Source: Verrucomicrobiaceae bacterium UBA1938 (GTDB lineage: Bacteria > Verrucomicrobiota > Verrucomicrobiia > Verrucomicrobiales > Verrucomicrobiaceae). From it: 64,000 bases of DNA. How positions within the stretch are numbered: position 1 is the first letter of the stretch; each line of letters opens with the position of its first letter. The DNA lies in contig DDFC01000009.1 of assembly GCA_002336895.1 (NCBI GenBank), positions 76,035-140,034 on the forward strand. The letters run 5' to 3'. The notes below the pieces were generated by a model, which worked only from the letters and a program-made list of their open reading frames with translations, was not told where the DNA came from and did no database searches. Made by a program: the position numbers and the translations under genes. Below, one piece after another: positions 16,101 to 24,455 of this stretch.

Positions 16101-18254
16101 GCCTTCACGCCAGCAGCCAGTGGTGCCTACACCGCCAACTTCAGCTCCCTGGTCTCAGGCATTCCGTTCAACTTTGACAATGCTTCGCCTGCGCTGAACA
16201 CGGATGCCGCAGTGCCATTCACGCAGCTCATGGTGGGATACACCGCCACCTTCAGCTCAGATGCAGATGGAGCCTTCACCACGCGGTCAGACGCCGCCAG
16301 TGGACGCACACTTTCCAAGTTTTCGGGGCTGTATCTCGAATCCGCCGTCGATGCTGCCAAGCTCGACATCAGGCTGGATCAGTCTGTGACGGGCATCAGC
16401 CTGGACTTTGCCACCATCGAGGCGCTCACCGTACCGGTGGCGTCCACGCTGCAGCTCACAGCCATCGACAATTCCTCCGGAGCCCCCGTCGTAGTCGGCA
16501 CCGTCATCGCGCATGGAACTGTGACTGGCGGCGACACGCTCCCCTCTGGGAGCATCAGCTTCAATGCTGCCGGTGCCGTGTTTGACGAGGTCATCCTGCA
16601 GCTGCCGGATCTGCCCGCCGGAGCGCAGCGCTTCATCGTGGACAACATTGAGGTCAGCCCCGGTGGCAGCACAGGAGGAACCATGACCTTGGCGAACCCC
16701 AACTGGAACATCACGCTTTCGGATTTCGGCTACTCCGACTTCCTGCTCGACAACACCCCGGGGTTTGTCGGGCGCGAGTATCTCTCCGGAGAATGGGCCA
16801 GCGCCGTCGCCTATCAGGTGGGCGGTCAGGCTCATGCCCCCACCTGGTTGGACCCCAATTTCTTGTACCCCGACTGGCAGACGAACTCGGACTTCCACGT
16901 CGTCACCGGCATCCATCTGGTGGGCGGAAACAAGGACGGGCTGCCGGTGGCGGAATCGGTGATCGCCAACAACGACATCGAGATCATCCTGCGCTTTGAG
17001 ATGGTGGACACCGTCGTGGGCACGCCCATGGGCATCACACCGGCCAGCGCCGCCGGCGCGGGAGCCTCGATCGCCAGCAACCGTTATGTGATGAACCAGA
17101 CCTTTGTGGTGCGAAACATCAGCGGCGCCACCATCACCAATCTCCAGCTTTTCCAGTTGCTGCACGGGCTCATCTCCCAGCATGGCCAGTATGACAACCG
17201 CAGCTACACCGGCAAGCTCTCCGAGTACCGCTACGACGCCACCATGGCAGGTGTCGATGATAGCGCGGCGGGCAGTCAGAGCTCGAACATCGGGCTTGAG
17301 GACTACATCGGCTTTCAGTCCAAAGTCGCCCCGGCAGCCTACGAAATCGGCAGCTACGGCATTGCGGGCATTGACGACCATGTGACTGGCAAGCCCTCGG
17401 ACGGAGTGCACCTCTCCATCGAAAACAACTGGCAGAGCGCACCCTACACCAGCCGTCTCGGGCGTGACTTGTTCACTCCCACCAGCCCATGGATCGCTGG
17501 TGGTCAGAGGTGGAATCTGGGCACGCTGGCAGCAGGTCAGAGCGTCAGCTTTGACATCGTACTGAGTCTTCTCACCGGCACCAAGGTGACCATCACCGGC
17601 GGCGGCAGTGGCGGTCAGGGTGGCGGCGGCAGCTGCAATGGCGGTTCCACCCATGTAGGCGGCGTGGACTTTGAATTCGACGACATCACCCAGGAGGGAA
17701 CTTTCTTTGGCGAGTACTCGGATGCCGACGACTCTGAACTCTCCGAGCGCACCACGGAGGGAGAGTTTGCCCTGCCATCTTTCCAGACACCGCATGCCAC
17801 GCGCAGGCAGCTCTGGAAGCTGCAGTACAACGGAAGCCACACAGGAAACATCAAGCTGAAGTTTGCCTACGATCCCAGCCTGCTGCCGGCTGGCTACGAT
17901 GAAAACCAGCTCGTCATCTACCACTTTCGCAATGGCGTCTGGGATAAACTCAGCGGCAAGGTGGACACGACCAACAACGTCATCGAGGCCGTGAGCCCCA
18001 GCCTTTCCCCCTTCATGCTGGGAGTGAATGACGTGGTGGTGAAGCCCGACGTGGCTCTTTCCGTTTCCAATCCGGGAACACTCACGGTCAGCTGGCCTGA
18101 TTCCTTCAGCGGCTGGATCCTGCAGGAGGCTGCGGATCTGAGCCCCACCAGCTGGACGAATTCCACGCGTCCTGTCACTTCGTCAGGCGGGACCTGCAGT
18201 GTGGACGTGCCCATCAGCGCGGGCTCGAAATTCTTCCGTCTCTTGAGGCCCTGA
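13185..18254 (+). CDS. Giant secreted protein with seven InlB-type B repeats
   Basis: 1,689 residues from the ATG at 13185, chosen because it overlaps the sigma factor stop as ATGA; the frame is open upstream inside the sigma gene. The signal peptide ends near residue 46 (GTPAAQA). Order: N-terminal region of about 210 residues (SINNFDTVNDTGVECHG, YNYNHYGVPDIKEDN), a proline-rich linker, a putative Ig (He_PIG-like) domain (PPGMAFDEVTGILSGTPG), seven repeats of about 72-76 residues with the pattern AGY-F--W---G--VS and VANF, then a beta-rich region, a GGGSGGQGGGGS linker, an acidic stretch and a C-terminal domain ending SKFFRLLRP. The repeats resemble divergent InlB B-repeat (Flg_new-like) domains. 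Likely a surface protein; its ligand is unknown. Confidence 0.85.
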   Translation: MKHHVISHPSEDAMQSTSPMTTACSRMLRCLFMIVLAAAGTPAAQASIAYGSINNFDTVNDTGVECHGFEIELDDIHSTDITYTYNYNHYGVPDIKEDNTDPAHPKVFIRWQAKKNPDGTWSAYTAIPAAPIPPTQGHQFTNPAVNFGGEHFGVGYITQPSAVLYNWLIDNGGGTLVRGGAVQVSTPTFTYNPPVGAAPAQVQAVIVPPPPPAPPPKEFGKAVWMKEIKTTTHNAGKVKLRDLVSEDPNDPGGKNWKNGEPDEVEVEWRILQKKTSAADGGPNNNVAAAAEPLPNGNEVVTRRYEFYKYVGPLDAETGEAMGTAVGADGVHGTGSATYADHFNGATGEWVTVTTDMTTQVLVGDYAGAQMAAVDVNEALGLIDHVADGQVGKAYAARRMVVEGGVPFTAVQTGTVPPGMAFDEVTGILSGTPGTAGQFMFSVTASDGVNPDVQKNYTMNIAAAGAALPAQSLLDTVVSPVGAGTTSGDGSYNPGDNAAVTVVTTTAGYTFLNWTDNGQIVSTNPDYTLAMDVNHTLVANFAPVTVQWTISASASPAAGGTITGDGMVDDGTSVTLTAAPNAGYVFTSWTEGGVLVSAASTYAFTASADRTLVANFTLAPTYSITTSASPVAGGSTSGGGTYASGASVTVSATPNAGYTFVNWTQNGAQVSAAASYTFSATASRALVANFVLTGGALRTIAAGASPVAGGTVSGAGTYADGTSVTITASPAAGYKFSKWKEGGTTVSTSASYTFTVSANRTLVASFSQSYTVTCISNPANGGSTEADSPSYSAGDNGNVRATPAAGYQFINWTENGTVVSASAIYNFTNIRANHSYVANFMPVGGLLMSLSASPAAGGAVSGGGACVVGDSVTVSATPNAGYVFSAWTEGGAVVSNAASYTFVASANRTLVATFVAGYGISTSVLPPTAGTASGGGVVSVGASTTLSATANAGYSFINWTDSQGNVVSTNPSYAFTPAASGAYTANFSSLVSGIPFNFDNASPALNTDAAVPFTQLMVGYTATFSSDADGAFTTRSDAASGRTLSKFSGLYLESAVDAAKLDIRLDQSVTGISLDFATIEALTVPVASTLQLTAIDNSSGAPVVVGTVIAHGTVTGGDTLPSGSISFNAAGAVFDEVILQLPDLPAGAQRFIVDNIEVSPGGSTGGTMTLANPNWNITLSDFGYSDFLLDNTPGFVGREYLSGEWASAVAYQVGGQAHAPTWLDPNFLYPDWQTNSDFHVVTGIHLVGGNKDGLPVAESVIANNDIEIILRFEMVDTVVGTPMGITPASAAGAGASIASNRYVMNQTFVVRNISGATITNLQLFQLLHGLISQHGQYDNRSYTGKLSEYRYDATMAGVDDSAAGSQSSNIGLEDYIGFQSKVAPAAYEIGSYGIAGIDDHVTGKPSDGVHLSIENNWQSAPYTSRLGRDLFTPTSPWIAGGQRWNLGTLAAGQSVSFDIVLSLLTGTKVTITGGGSGGQGGGGSCNGGSTHVGGVDFEFDDITQEGTFFGEYSDADDSELSERTTEGEFALPSFQTPHATRRQLWKLQYNGSHTGNIKLKFAYDPSLLPAGYDENQLVIYHFRNGVWDKLSGKVDTTNNVIEAVSPSLSPFMLGVNDVVVKPDVALSVSNPGTLTVSWPDSFSGWILQEAADLSPTSWTNSTRPVTSSGGTCSVDVPISAGSKFFRLLRP
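14593..16148 (+). repeat. Seven tandem B-repeat coding units
   Basis: Seven successive units of about 215-228 bases inside the giant gene. Each encodes ASPAAGG-type start, a central GYxFxxW, then VVS or similar and a closing VANF/VATF. Units 2, 3, 4 and 6 are closest in sequence, units 1, 5 and 7 more divergent, which suggests old duplication with drift rather than recent expansion. Confidence 0.85.
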
Positions 18255-18414
18255 GTTCGATGTCCGCATGTGTCATGATACCTTGGATCATATTCATATG
18301 TGAGATTGAGTTTCAACATCACTCGCGTCATGAAGCGTGGTCTGAGCAGGATTCGGTTGAACAGCCACTGGCCTGTGGGAAGATCGGTTTTCTGATATCA
18401 CGAGAATCTCTCTC

Positions 18415-18897
18415 ATGACCCGCATCTATCGCATGCTAGCCTTGCTGCTGCTGCTTGCTTACGCAGGCTCGGCCACTGCGATCATGCCGGCTGTGTTCGC
18501 GGCTTTGGCAACCATCGATGGCAGCCATCGGGTCTTGATCTGCCGGACAGAGCAAGGCACCCAGGTACGGCTCCATCATCGTGAGGACGACTATACGCCT
18601 GAGGTTTGTGACCACAGTGGCATGCTGGCCAGGCTGGTGGTGAGCTTCTGCCGTCCTGCCTCGGAGGGGGATCACAGCCTTTCCACCAATCAAGGCACGG
18701 GAACCCTCGCAGGTCCGGACGATGAGGAGGAGCGTCTCATCAAAGACAAGCACTGGGGCCCCCTGCCATGCTTGGAATTCACACCCCGCTTTGCACGAAC
18801 ATCACCGCTTCATGTGTCCAGCCTGGCCTGGAATGGGCAGCATGAAAATGCCGCTGATACACTGAGACAGATCGCCACCGTCAGGCTGCTGATTTGA
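18415..18897 (+). CDS. Hypothetical secreted protein
   Basis: 160 residues. The signal peptide (MTRIYRMLALLLLLAYAGSA) is followed by HRVLICRTEQGTQVRLHH, an EVCDHSGMLARLVVSFCRP block with two cysteines and several histidines, and a Asp/Glu-rich stretch (GPDDEEERLIKDKHWG). The His/Cys spacing hints at metal binding but no family was recognised. It lies 160 bases after the giant gene and 157 before the YceI gene on the same strand, so it may be a single transcription unit or the leader of the next operon. Confidence 0.6.
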   Translation: MTRIYRMLALLLLLAYAGSATAIMPAVFAALATIDGSHRVLICRTEQGTQVRLHHREDDYTPEVCDHSGMLARLVVSFCRPASEGDHSLSTNQGTGTLAGPDDEEERLIKDKHWGPLPCLEFTPRFARTSPLHVSSLAWNGQHENAADTLRQIATVRLLI

Positions 18898-19054
18898 TCT
18901 GATGCAGGCAAACAGCGCCGCGGCATTTTCATGCTGGCGGCGGCGGTTTGCCATTTGCTCCTGCTTCCGACTCTAAACGCACCAGTTCATGCGTATGCAT
19001 TCGGAGTTGCTCTCTCTGCTTCCGTAGCCGCCCTGCCCGTATCACGCGCACTTC

Positions 19055-19621
19055 ATGAAAACATCTCTTCTTCTGCTCTTTCTCATGGCCGGTTCCGTCC
19101 TGGCCGAAACCTCCCGCTGGTCTGGCACCAGCACGATCGCCTTCAACGGCTCCTCCACGCTCCATGAATGGGGTGGCAGGGTGGATGCCAGACCCTTCAC
19201 CACCACCGTCACCACCGACTCTGCCGGAAACCCCACAAAGTTGGAGGCCACCGTGACCGTGGAGGTGGCCAAAATGGACACCGCCGAGACAAAGCGTGAC
19301 GAAAACATGCGCAAGGCCATGCAGGCCGCGGCGCACCCGTTCATCACTGCTGTCATCGACACACCCTTCACCGCCGTCCGCCAGGGAGATGCGGCACCTG
19401 CCACACTGCCGCTGAAGCTCACCATGCTGGGCCAGACGCAGACAGTCATCGGCAAGATCAGCCAGTGGAAGCAGCAGGGAGACAAGGCCTCGTTCGAGCT
19501 CGATTTCGATCTCTCGCTGAAGAAAAGCGGCATCACAGTCCCCTCTGTGCTGCTCTTCATTCGTGTAGGCGACACCATCTGCGTGCATGCCACCGTCTCC
19601 CTCAAACGTCACCATTCCTGA
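19055..19621 (+). CDS. YceI-family periplasmic lipid-binding protein
   Basis: 188 residues, signal peptide 1-17 (MKTSLLLLFLMAGSVLA). The mature chain has the YceI lipocalin-like pattern: SRWSGTSTIAFNGSSTLHEW, KLEATVTVEVAKMDT, a MRKAMQAAAHPFIT segment and LPLKLTMLGQTQTVIG. YceI proteins form a beta-barrel, and a characterised Thermus homologue binds an isoprenoid-quinone-like lipid. The stop is 3 bases before the type III polyketide synthase, so it opens the operon. I infer it carries the lipid product of this pathway, or its precursor, through the periplasm. Confidence 0.85.
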   Translation: MKTSLLLLFLMAGSVLAETSRWSGTSTIAFNGSSTLHEWGGRVDARPFTTTVTTDSAGNPTKLEATVTVEVAKMDTAETKRDENMRKAMQAAAHPFITAVIDTPFTAVRQGDAAPATLPLKLTMLGQTQTVIGKISQWKQQGDKASFELDFDLSLKKSGITVPSVLLFIRVGDTICVHATVSLKRHHS

Positions 19622-19624
19622 CTC

Positions 19625-20785
19625 ATGCCCGCTTACATTCACCACATCGCCACGGAGACGCCGGAGTTCATTTACAGCAATGAGTTCACGCGCGAGCGCA
19701 TGAAGGGCTGGATCTCTGAGCCGCGTGCCAAGCGTCTGGTCGAGATGATCTACGACCGCACCGGCATCGAGACGCGCTACAGCGCCAGCGATGACTTCAT
19801 GAAGGAAGACGGCACGCTCTTCCGCACGCAGCCGGACGGCTCGCTCAATTCGCCCGGCACGGGAGAGCGCAATGCGCTCTACGCCAAAGCCTCTCGTGAG
19901 CTGGCCGTGAAGCTGGCGCGCAAGACGCTGGCGGAGTGTCCGCATTTTGCCAGGGAGGAGATCACCCACATCGTCTTTGCCTCCTGCACCGGCTTTGCCA
20001 ATCCGGGGCCGGACTACCACATCATGCGTGAGCTGGGGCTCAATGAGAGCGTGGAGCGCTACACTGTGGGCTTCATGGGCTGCTACGCCGCCTTCCCCGC
20101 GCTGCGCATGGCCGCGCAGTTCTGCGAGGCCAATCCGGAGGCTGTGGTGCTCGTCATGTGCCTGGAGCTCTGCTCTCTGCACCTGCAGGTGAGCGAGAAG
20201 CCGGAAAGCATCGTGGCCAACGCGCTCTTTGCCGACGGCGCCGCTGCGGCCATCGTCAGTGCGCGCGTGCCGCAGAGAGACAGGCCCAGCTTCCGCGTGC
20301 ATGGGTTCCGCTCCGCTCTGGTACCCTCCAGCGAGGCGCACATGGCCTGGGACATTGGCAATCATGGTTTCAAAATGGTGCTCTCAGCCTATGTACCCGA
20401 TCTCATCGGCAGCAACATCCGCGAGATCCTCGGCGGCATTCTGGATAAGAATGGACTCACTCCTGCGGACATTGACGAATGGGCTGTGCATCCCGGTGGG
20501 CGTGCCATTCTGGACCAGATCGAGCAGCAGCTCGCGCTCCCAGCCTCGGCGCTGGAGATGTCCCGCAGTGTGCTGCGGGACTACGGCAACATGAGCAGCC
20601 CCACGGTGATGTTTGTGCTGAAGGGTTTCCTAGAGGAGGCAGAGACGGATCGTGCCATGACCTGTGCCATCGCCTTTGGCCCCGGACTCACCGTGGAGAC
20701 CGCTGTGCTGGAGCGCTGCGGCGCGGCGATCCCGTCTGTGGACACAATGCAACCCGCCATCATGACTCAGGCCGCTGTGTTATGA
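19625..20785 (+). CDS. Type III polyketide synthase (chalcone/alkylresorcinol synthase family)
   Basis: 386 residues. The thiolase-fold catalytic triad of type III PKSs is complete: C153 (TVGFMGCYAAFPALR), H289 (WAVHPGGRAILDQIE) and N322 (RDYGNMSSPTVMFVL). SCTGFANPGPDY (120-131) and the GNMSS loop match the family. These enzymes extend a CoA- or ACP-bound starter with malonyl-CoA and cyclise it to resorcinols, pyrones or chalcones. A fatty-acyl starter giving an alkylresorcinol or alkylpyrone is inferred from the downstream acyl carrier protein and ketosynthase. It sits 3 bases after the YceI gene and its stop overlaps the monooxygenase ATG (ATGA). No other PKS type is present. Confidence 0.92.
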   Translation: MPAYIHHIATETPEFIYSNEFTRERMKGWISEPRAKRLVEMIYDRTGIETRYSASDDFMKEDGTLFRTQPDGSLNSPGTGERNALYAKASRELAVKLARKTLAECPHFAREEITHIVFASCTGFANPGPDYHIMRELGLNESVERYTVGFMGCYAAFPALRMAAQFCEANPEAVVLVMCLELCSLHLQVSEKPESIVANALFADGAAAAIVSARVPQRDRPSFRVHGFRSALVPSSEAHMAWDIGNHGFKMVLSAYVPDLIGSNIREILGGILDKNGLTPADIDEWAVHPGGRAILDQIEQQLALPASALEMSRSVLRDYGNMSSPTVMFVLKGFLEEAETDRAMTCAIAFGPGLTVETAVLERCGAAIPSVDTMQPAIMTQAAVL

Positions 20786-21954
20786 AAGCCATCGACTACG
20801 ACGTCATCATCGTCGGCGGCGGCCCCGTGGGTCTGCTGCTGGCCTGCCTGCTCAGGCGGCAGGGGCGGCGCATCCGCGTGCTGGAGCGGCGCACTGAGCC
20901 CATCGCGCACTCGGCGGCCATCGGCATCACGCCTCCATCACTCCACATTTTGGAAAAGCTGGGCCTCGCCTCCGAGTTCATCAGCGGCGGTATCAAGGTG
21001 CGCGACTGCTTTGTGCATGGTCAGCGGGGGAAGCTCGGCTGCGTCTCTTTCCGGGAGATTCCGGACGAGCACCGCTTCATCCTCTCGCTGCCGCAGGCCA
21101 CCACCATCGCTCTATTGCAAAATCATCTGGGGCAGGAGCACATCGAGGCAGGCTGTGAGGTCAGCTACGTGCGGCAGACGTCCGACTTCTGCGAGGTGCA
21201 GGCCGGCGGGCGCAGGCTCACGACACGCCATGTGGTGGCGTGTGATGGCAGCCGCAGCTCTGTGCGCAGCATCATCGGCATGCGGGCGCCGGGTCGTTCC
21301 TATGACTGCCATTTTGTCATGGGAGACTTTGTGGACCGCAGCAGCTTTGGAGACGAGGCACATCTCTACTTCACGGCGGCGGGCTCGGTGGAGTCCTTTC
21401 CCCTGCCCGGTGGCCAGCGGCGCTGGGTGGTGCAGACGGATTCCCGCATGGATCGCCCGCCACCCGGACTGGTCAGCCTGCTGACGAAGCAGCGCACCGG
21501 CATCGACGTGCCTGCGGCGGATCAGATCAACGAAAGCGTCTTCACCCCGCGCAAATTCAACTGTGACCGCTACTACGACGGGCGCATCATCTTCTGCGGA
21601 GACGCCGCGCATGGCATGAGCCCCGTGGGTGGCCAGGGCATGAACACCGGCTTTGCCGATGCGGAGTTCTTGGCCGAAATCCTGACCCATGACGATCCGC
21701 TGAAGCTGCTGCCCGCCTACAACCGCTACCGCCGCAAGGCTGCCAAGACCGCCATCTTTCGCGCCGAGTGGGGCATGTGGCTGGGCACCTGGCGCGGGCG
21801 TGCGCGTTCCATGCTGCGGGACTTTATTTTGAAATACCTGCTATGCCAGGGGCCTGTCTCCAGGCACATGGGCTCGTTTTACGCCATGCTCACCATTCCT
21901 TTCAACACTCTCAAACGCGTCCCTGCCGCCAGCCTGCAGCCACGCACCCTCTGA
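20782..21954 (+). CDS. FAD-dependent aromatic monooxygenase
   Basis: 390 residues from the ATG at 20782, which overlaps the PKS stop; a longer upstream frame lies inside the PKS gene and is not protein-like. It shows the three signatures of group A flavoprotein hydroxylases: GGGPVG near 12-17, the DG motif VACDGSRSSVRS, and GDAAHGMSPVGGQGMN. Relatives hydroxylate phenols and resorcinols. In Streptomyces griseus the srs pathway pairs a type III PKS with a flavoprotein hydroxylase and a methyltransferase to make phenolic-lipid quinones, which this trio resembles. The substrate is inferred to be the resorcinol ring made by the preceding enzyme. Confidence 0.88.
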   Translation: MKAIDYDVIIVGGGPVGLLLACLLRRQGRRIRVLERRTEPIAHSAAIGITPPSLHILEKLGLASEFISGGIKVRDCFVHGQRGKLGCVSFREIPDEHRFILSLPQATTIALLQNHLGQEHIEAGCEVSYVRQTSDFCEVQAGGRRLTTRHVVACDGSRSSVRSIIGMRAPGRSYDCHFVMGDFVDRSSFGDEAHLYFTAAGSVESFPLPGGQRRWVVQTDSRMDRPPPGLVSLLTKQRTGIDVPAADQINESVFTPRKFNCDRYYDGRIIFCGDAAHGMSPVGGQGMNTGFADAEFLAEILTHDDPLKLLPAYNRYRRKAAKTAIFRAEWGMWLGTWRGRARSMLRDFILKYLLCQGPVSRHMGSFYAMLTIPFNTLKRVPAASLQPRTL

Positions 21955-21957
21955 TTC

Positions 21958-22806
21958 ATGTCCGACTCCTCCACCTACGTCTCTACCATCGAGGGCGCCG
22001 CCTCGCACTACGACGACCTCGACCAGTTTTACCGCGAAATCTGGGGCGAGCACATTCACCACGGCGTCTGGTTCACCGGCCGGGAAACGGACACGGAAGC
22101 CGCCGAAAATCTGGTCAAAATCGTCGCCGACCTCGGCCATCACAGCACCGGTCTGAAGGTCTGCGACATCGGCTGCGGCTACGGCACCACCGCTCGCATC
22201 CTAGCGCAGAACCACGGCGTCAACATCACCGGCATGACCATCTCCGCCGTGCAGGTGGCCTACGCCGAGGCGCACAATTCCGTGCCCGGACTCACCCATT
22301 TCATGCTGCGGGACTGGTATGACAACCAGCTGCCGGACAATTACTTCGACATCGTGCAGACCGTGGAAAGCCTTGAGCACATGCCGGACCTGCCCGGGTT
22401 TTTCCGTGAATGTTACCGGGTCATGAAGCCCGGCGGCCGTCTGGTGGCCACGGCCTGGATGTCGTGTGAAAATCCTGACACCTTTGCCCGGCGGCATTTC
22501 ATCGACGCCATCACACGGGAGGCGCAAATCGCCGGGGTCAGGCCGGAGAGCGAGTTCCGCGAAGCCACTGAGGGGGCCGGTTTTGTGAACTACCAGTTCA
22601 AGGACTACGCCCCGCAGGTGAAGCGCACCTGGCCGCTCTGCGCCCTGCGCACGGTGAAGGGGCTGCTGACCCAGTCGCGCTACCGGCGTTTTCTGTTCAG
22701 TTCCCGCAATCCGAACCGTATCTTTGCCCTGACTCTGTTCCGCATCTGGCTGGCTTATGAGCTTGGCATCCAGAGGTACGGCGTCTTCAGTGCCGAAAAG
22801 CGTTGA
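21958..22806 (+). CDS. SAM-dependent methyltransferase (gamma-tocopherol methyltransferase-like)
   Basis: 282 residues, no signal peptide. Motif I is VCDIGCGYGTTAR (68-80), and the N-terminal FYREIWGEHIHHGVWF (24-39) resembles tocopherol and plastoquinone-type ring methyltransferases. TVESLEHMPDLPGFFRECYR and MKPGGRLVATAW complete the class I fold. It starts 3 bases after the monooxygenase, so co-translation is likely. The inferred reaction is C- or O-methylation of a hydroxylated resorcinol or hydroquinone. A cyclopropane-fatty-acid-synthase-like activity is a less likely alternative. Confidence 0.87.
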   Translation: MSDSSTYVSTIEGAASHYDDLDQFYREIWGEHIHHGVWFTGRETDTEAAENLVKIVADLGHHSTGLKVCDIGCGYGTTARILAQNHGVNITGMTISAVQVAYAEAHNSVPGLTHFMLRDWYDNQLPDNYFDIVQTVESLEHMPDLPGFFRECYRVMKPGGRLVATAWMSCENPDTFARRHFIDAITREAQIAGVRPESEFREATEGAGFVNYQFKDYAPQVKRTWPLCALRTVKGLLTQSRYRRFLFSSRNPNRIFALTLFRIWLAYELGIQRYGVFSAEKR

Positions 22807-22836
22807 ACCAGCAGCAGAATTGATTAAACACCCACC

Positions 22837-23199
22837 ATGGCCGTCAGCGAAGAACGTAAACAAGAACTCACCAAATCCCTCAAGCGTTGCAGCGAGGAGA
22901 CTGTGGCAGCCGCCATCCGGTTTGATGAGACCCGGAATCTCGACGAACTGCCCGCCATCATTCTTGGCGTGCTGGAGCGTGATGCCGCCAACCCCCGCCC
23001 GGACGGCATGGCCTCCGTCACCGATGACATGAAGCTCATCGAGGACATCGGCATGGACTCCTTTGGCATGATCGAAGTGGTGATGACGGCCGAGGAAGTG
23101 CTCGGCCTCACCATCGCCACCGAAGAAATGGGCAGCATCAGCACCCTGGGCGACCTCAAGAAATTCCTGCGGACCAAACTCGGCGCCAGCAATTCATGA
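22837..23199 (+). CDS. Acyl carrier protein with N-terminal extension
   Basis: 120 residues. IEDIGMDSFGMIEVVMTAEE carries the phosphopantetheine serine S75 in a DSF context, and the surrounding acidic helices are typical of acyl carrier proteins. The family is usually about 80 residues; here roughly 40 extra N-terminal residues (KQELTKSLKRCSEETVAAAI) form a predicted helical extension. The gene lies 30 bases after the methyltransferase and overlaps the ketosynthase start as ATGA, so carrier and ketosynthase are a coupled pair. Inferred role: hold the acyl starter for the type III PKS or for chain elongation. Confidence 0.88.
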   Translation: MAVSEERKQELTKSLKRCSEETVAAAIRFDETRNLDELPAIILGVLERDAANPRPDGMASVTDDMKLIEDIGMDSFGMIEVVMTAEEVLGLTIATEEMGSISTLGDLKKFLRTKLGASNS

Positions 23200-24455
23200 A
23201 GCGCGTCGTCGTCACCGGTCTGGGCTTCATTTCCAGCATTGGCAACAACCGGGCCGAAGTGACCCAGAGCCTGCGCGAGGCGCGCTCAGGCATCGAGTTT
23301 GTGCCTGAACTCGCCGCTGCCAATGACCGCGTGAAGCTGGCGGGCACGGTGAAGGGCTTTGATTTCCCCTCCCCCGACCCGCTGGACTGGAAATACCCCG
23401 CGCACGTGCAGCTCAACCGCGCCCAGCTGCGCACCATGGTGCCCAATTCGGTCTTCGCCACCGCCGCCATGCAGGAGGCCATTGCCGATGCCGGGCTCCA
23501 GCCCGGGCAGGTCTCAGACCCCGACACGGGCCTCTACTGTGCGTCCGCCGGTTCGCCTTGGATGACCTACCTGGCCATGGATTCGACCCTGAAGCGCGGC
23601 CCGGCCCGCACCTCGGCCCCCGTGATCATTGCCGGCATGCCGAATTCGCTGCATCTCAACCTGACGGCTCGTTTTGCCATCAAAGGGGCCACGCTGGCCT
23701 TCAACAGCGCCTGCGCCTCTTCCTCCCACGCCCTCGGGCATGCCTGCGACATGATCCGTCTTGGCCGCCAGAAGAGAATGTTTGTCGTCGGTGCGGAGGA
23801 TGCGCAGCAGATCCACACCATTCTTCCCTTTGCCTCCCTGCGCGCTCTGAGCCCGCAGACGGATCCTGCGCTGGCTCCGCGCCCCTTTGATGCGGGGCGT
23901 GATGGTTTCATCATCACCGGTGGTGGTGTGGTCCTCGTGCTCGAAGAGGCGGAGTCCGCCGCTGAGCGCGGTGCCAAAGTCTATGCCGAGGTCAAAGGCT
24001 GGGGCCAGAGCTCCGACGGCTACGATGTGGTGGCTCCGGACCCATCCGGCAGCGGCCTCGCACGCGCCATGACGAATGCCATGCAGGACGCGGGCCTCGC
24101 TCCGGAAGCGATCGATTACATCAACGCCCACGCCACGGCCACCCAGGCCGGGGACATCGCTGAACTCAGCGCGCTCAAAACCGTCTTCACCGGAGAAAAG
24201 CGGCCCAAGGTCAGCAGCACCAAGGCGCTGACCGGCCACGGCCTCTGTCTTGCCGGTGCGCTGGAGGCTGGCATCAGCTGTCTGGCTTTGAGCGAGGGCT
24301 TCATGCCCATCTCCGCCAAGATCCAGAATCTCGATCCTGCCACTGAAGGCGTGTCCATCCTCACCAGCCCGACCGATCAGGCCCCGCGTGTGGCCATGAG
24401 CAACTCCAGCGGCTTTGGCGGCTCGAATGTGGCGCTGATTTTCTCCGCTACTTGA
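23196..24455 (+). CDS. Beta-ketoacyl-ACP synthase (KAS I/II family)
   Basis: 419 residues, full length. The Cys-His-His set is intact: C173 (FNSACASSSHALG), H312 (NAHATATQAGD) and H348 (STKALTGHGLCLAG), with K343. The C-terminus GFGGSNVALIFS is typical. It condenses an acyl group with malonyl-ACP. Within this operon, probably together with the overlapping ACP gene, it may build a special acyl chain that primes the type III PKS; no matching ketoreductase or dehydratase is in the operon, so those steps would come from housekeeping fatty acid synthesis. It ends 8 bases inside the convergent RND gene. Confidence 0.9.
   Translation: MKRVVVTGLGFISSIGNNRAEVTQSLREARSGIEFVPELAAANDRVKLAGTVKGFDFPSPDPLDWKYPAHVQLNRAQLRTMVPNSVFATAAMQEAIADAGLQPGQVSDPDTGLYCASAGSPWMTYLAMDSTLKRGPARTSAPVIIAGMPNSLHLNLTARFAIKGATLAFNSACASSSHALGHACDMIRLGRQKRMFVVGAEDAQQIHTILPFASLRALSPQTDPALAPRPFDAGRDGFIITGGGVVLVLEEAESAAERGAKVYAEVKGWGQSSDGYDVVAPDPSGSGLARAMTNAMQDAGLAPEAIDYINAHATATQAGDIAELSALKTVFTGEKRPKVSSTKALTGHGLCLAGALEAGISCLALSEGFMPISAKIQNLDPATEGVSILTSPTDQAPRVAMSNSSGFGGSNVALIFSAT

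Noticed and set aside
16287..17924. Reverse open frame of about 545 codons opposite the C-terminal half of the giant gene
   Set aside because: Antisense shadow without motifs.
18929..20365. Reverse open frame opposite YceI and the polyketide synthase
   Set aside because: The forward strand encodes complete, recognised proteins with tight operon spacing.
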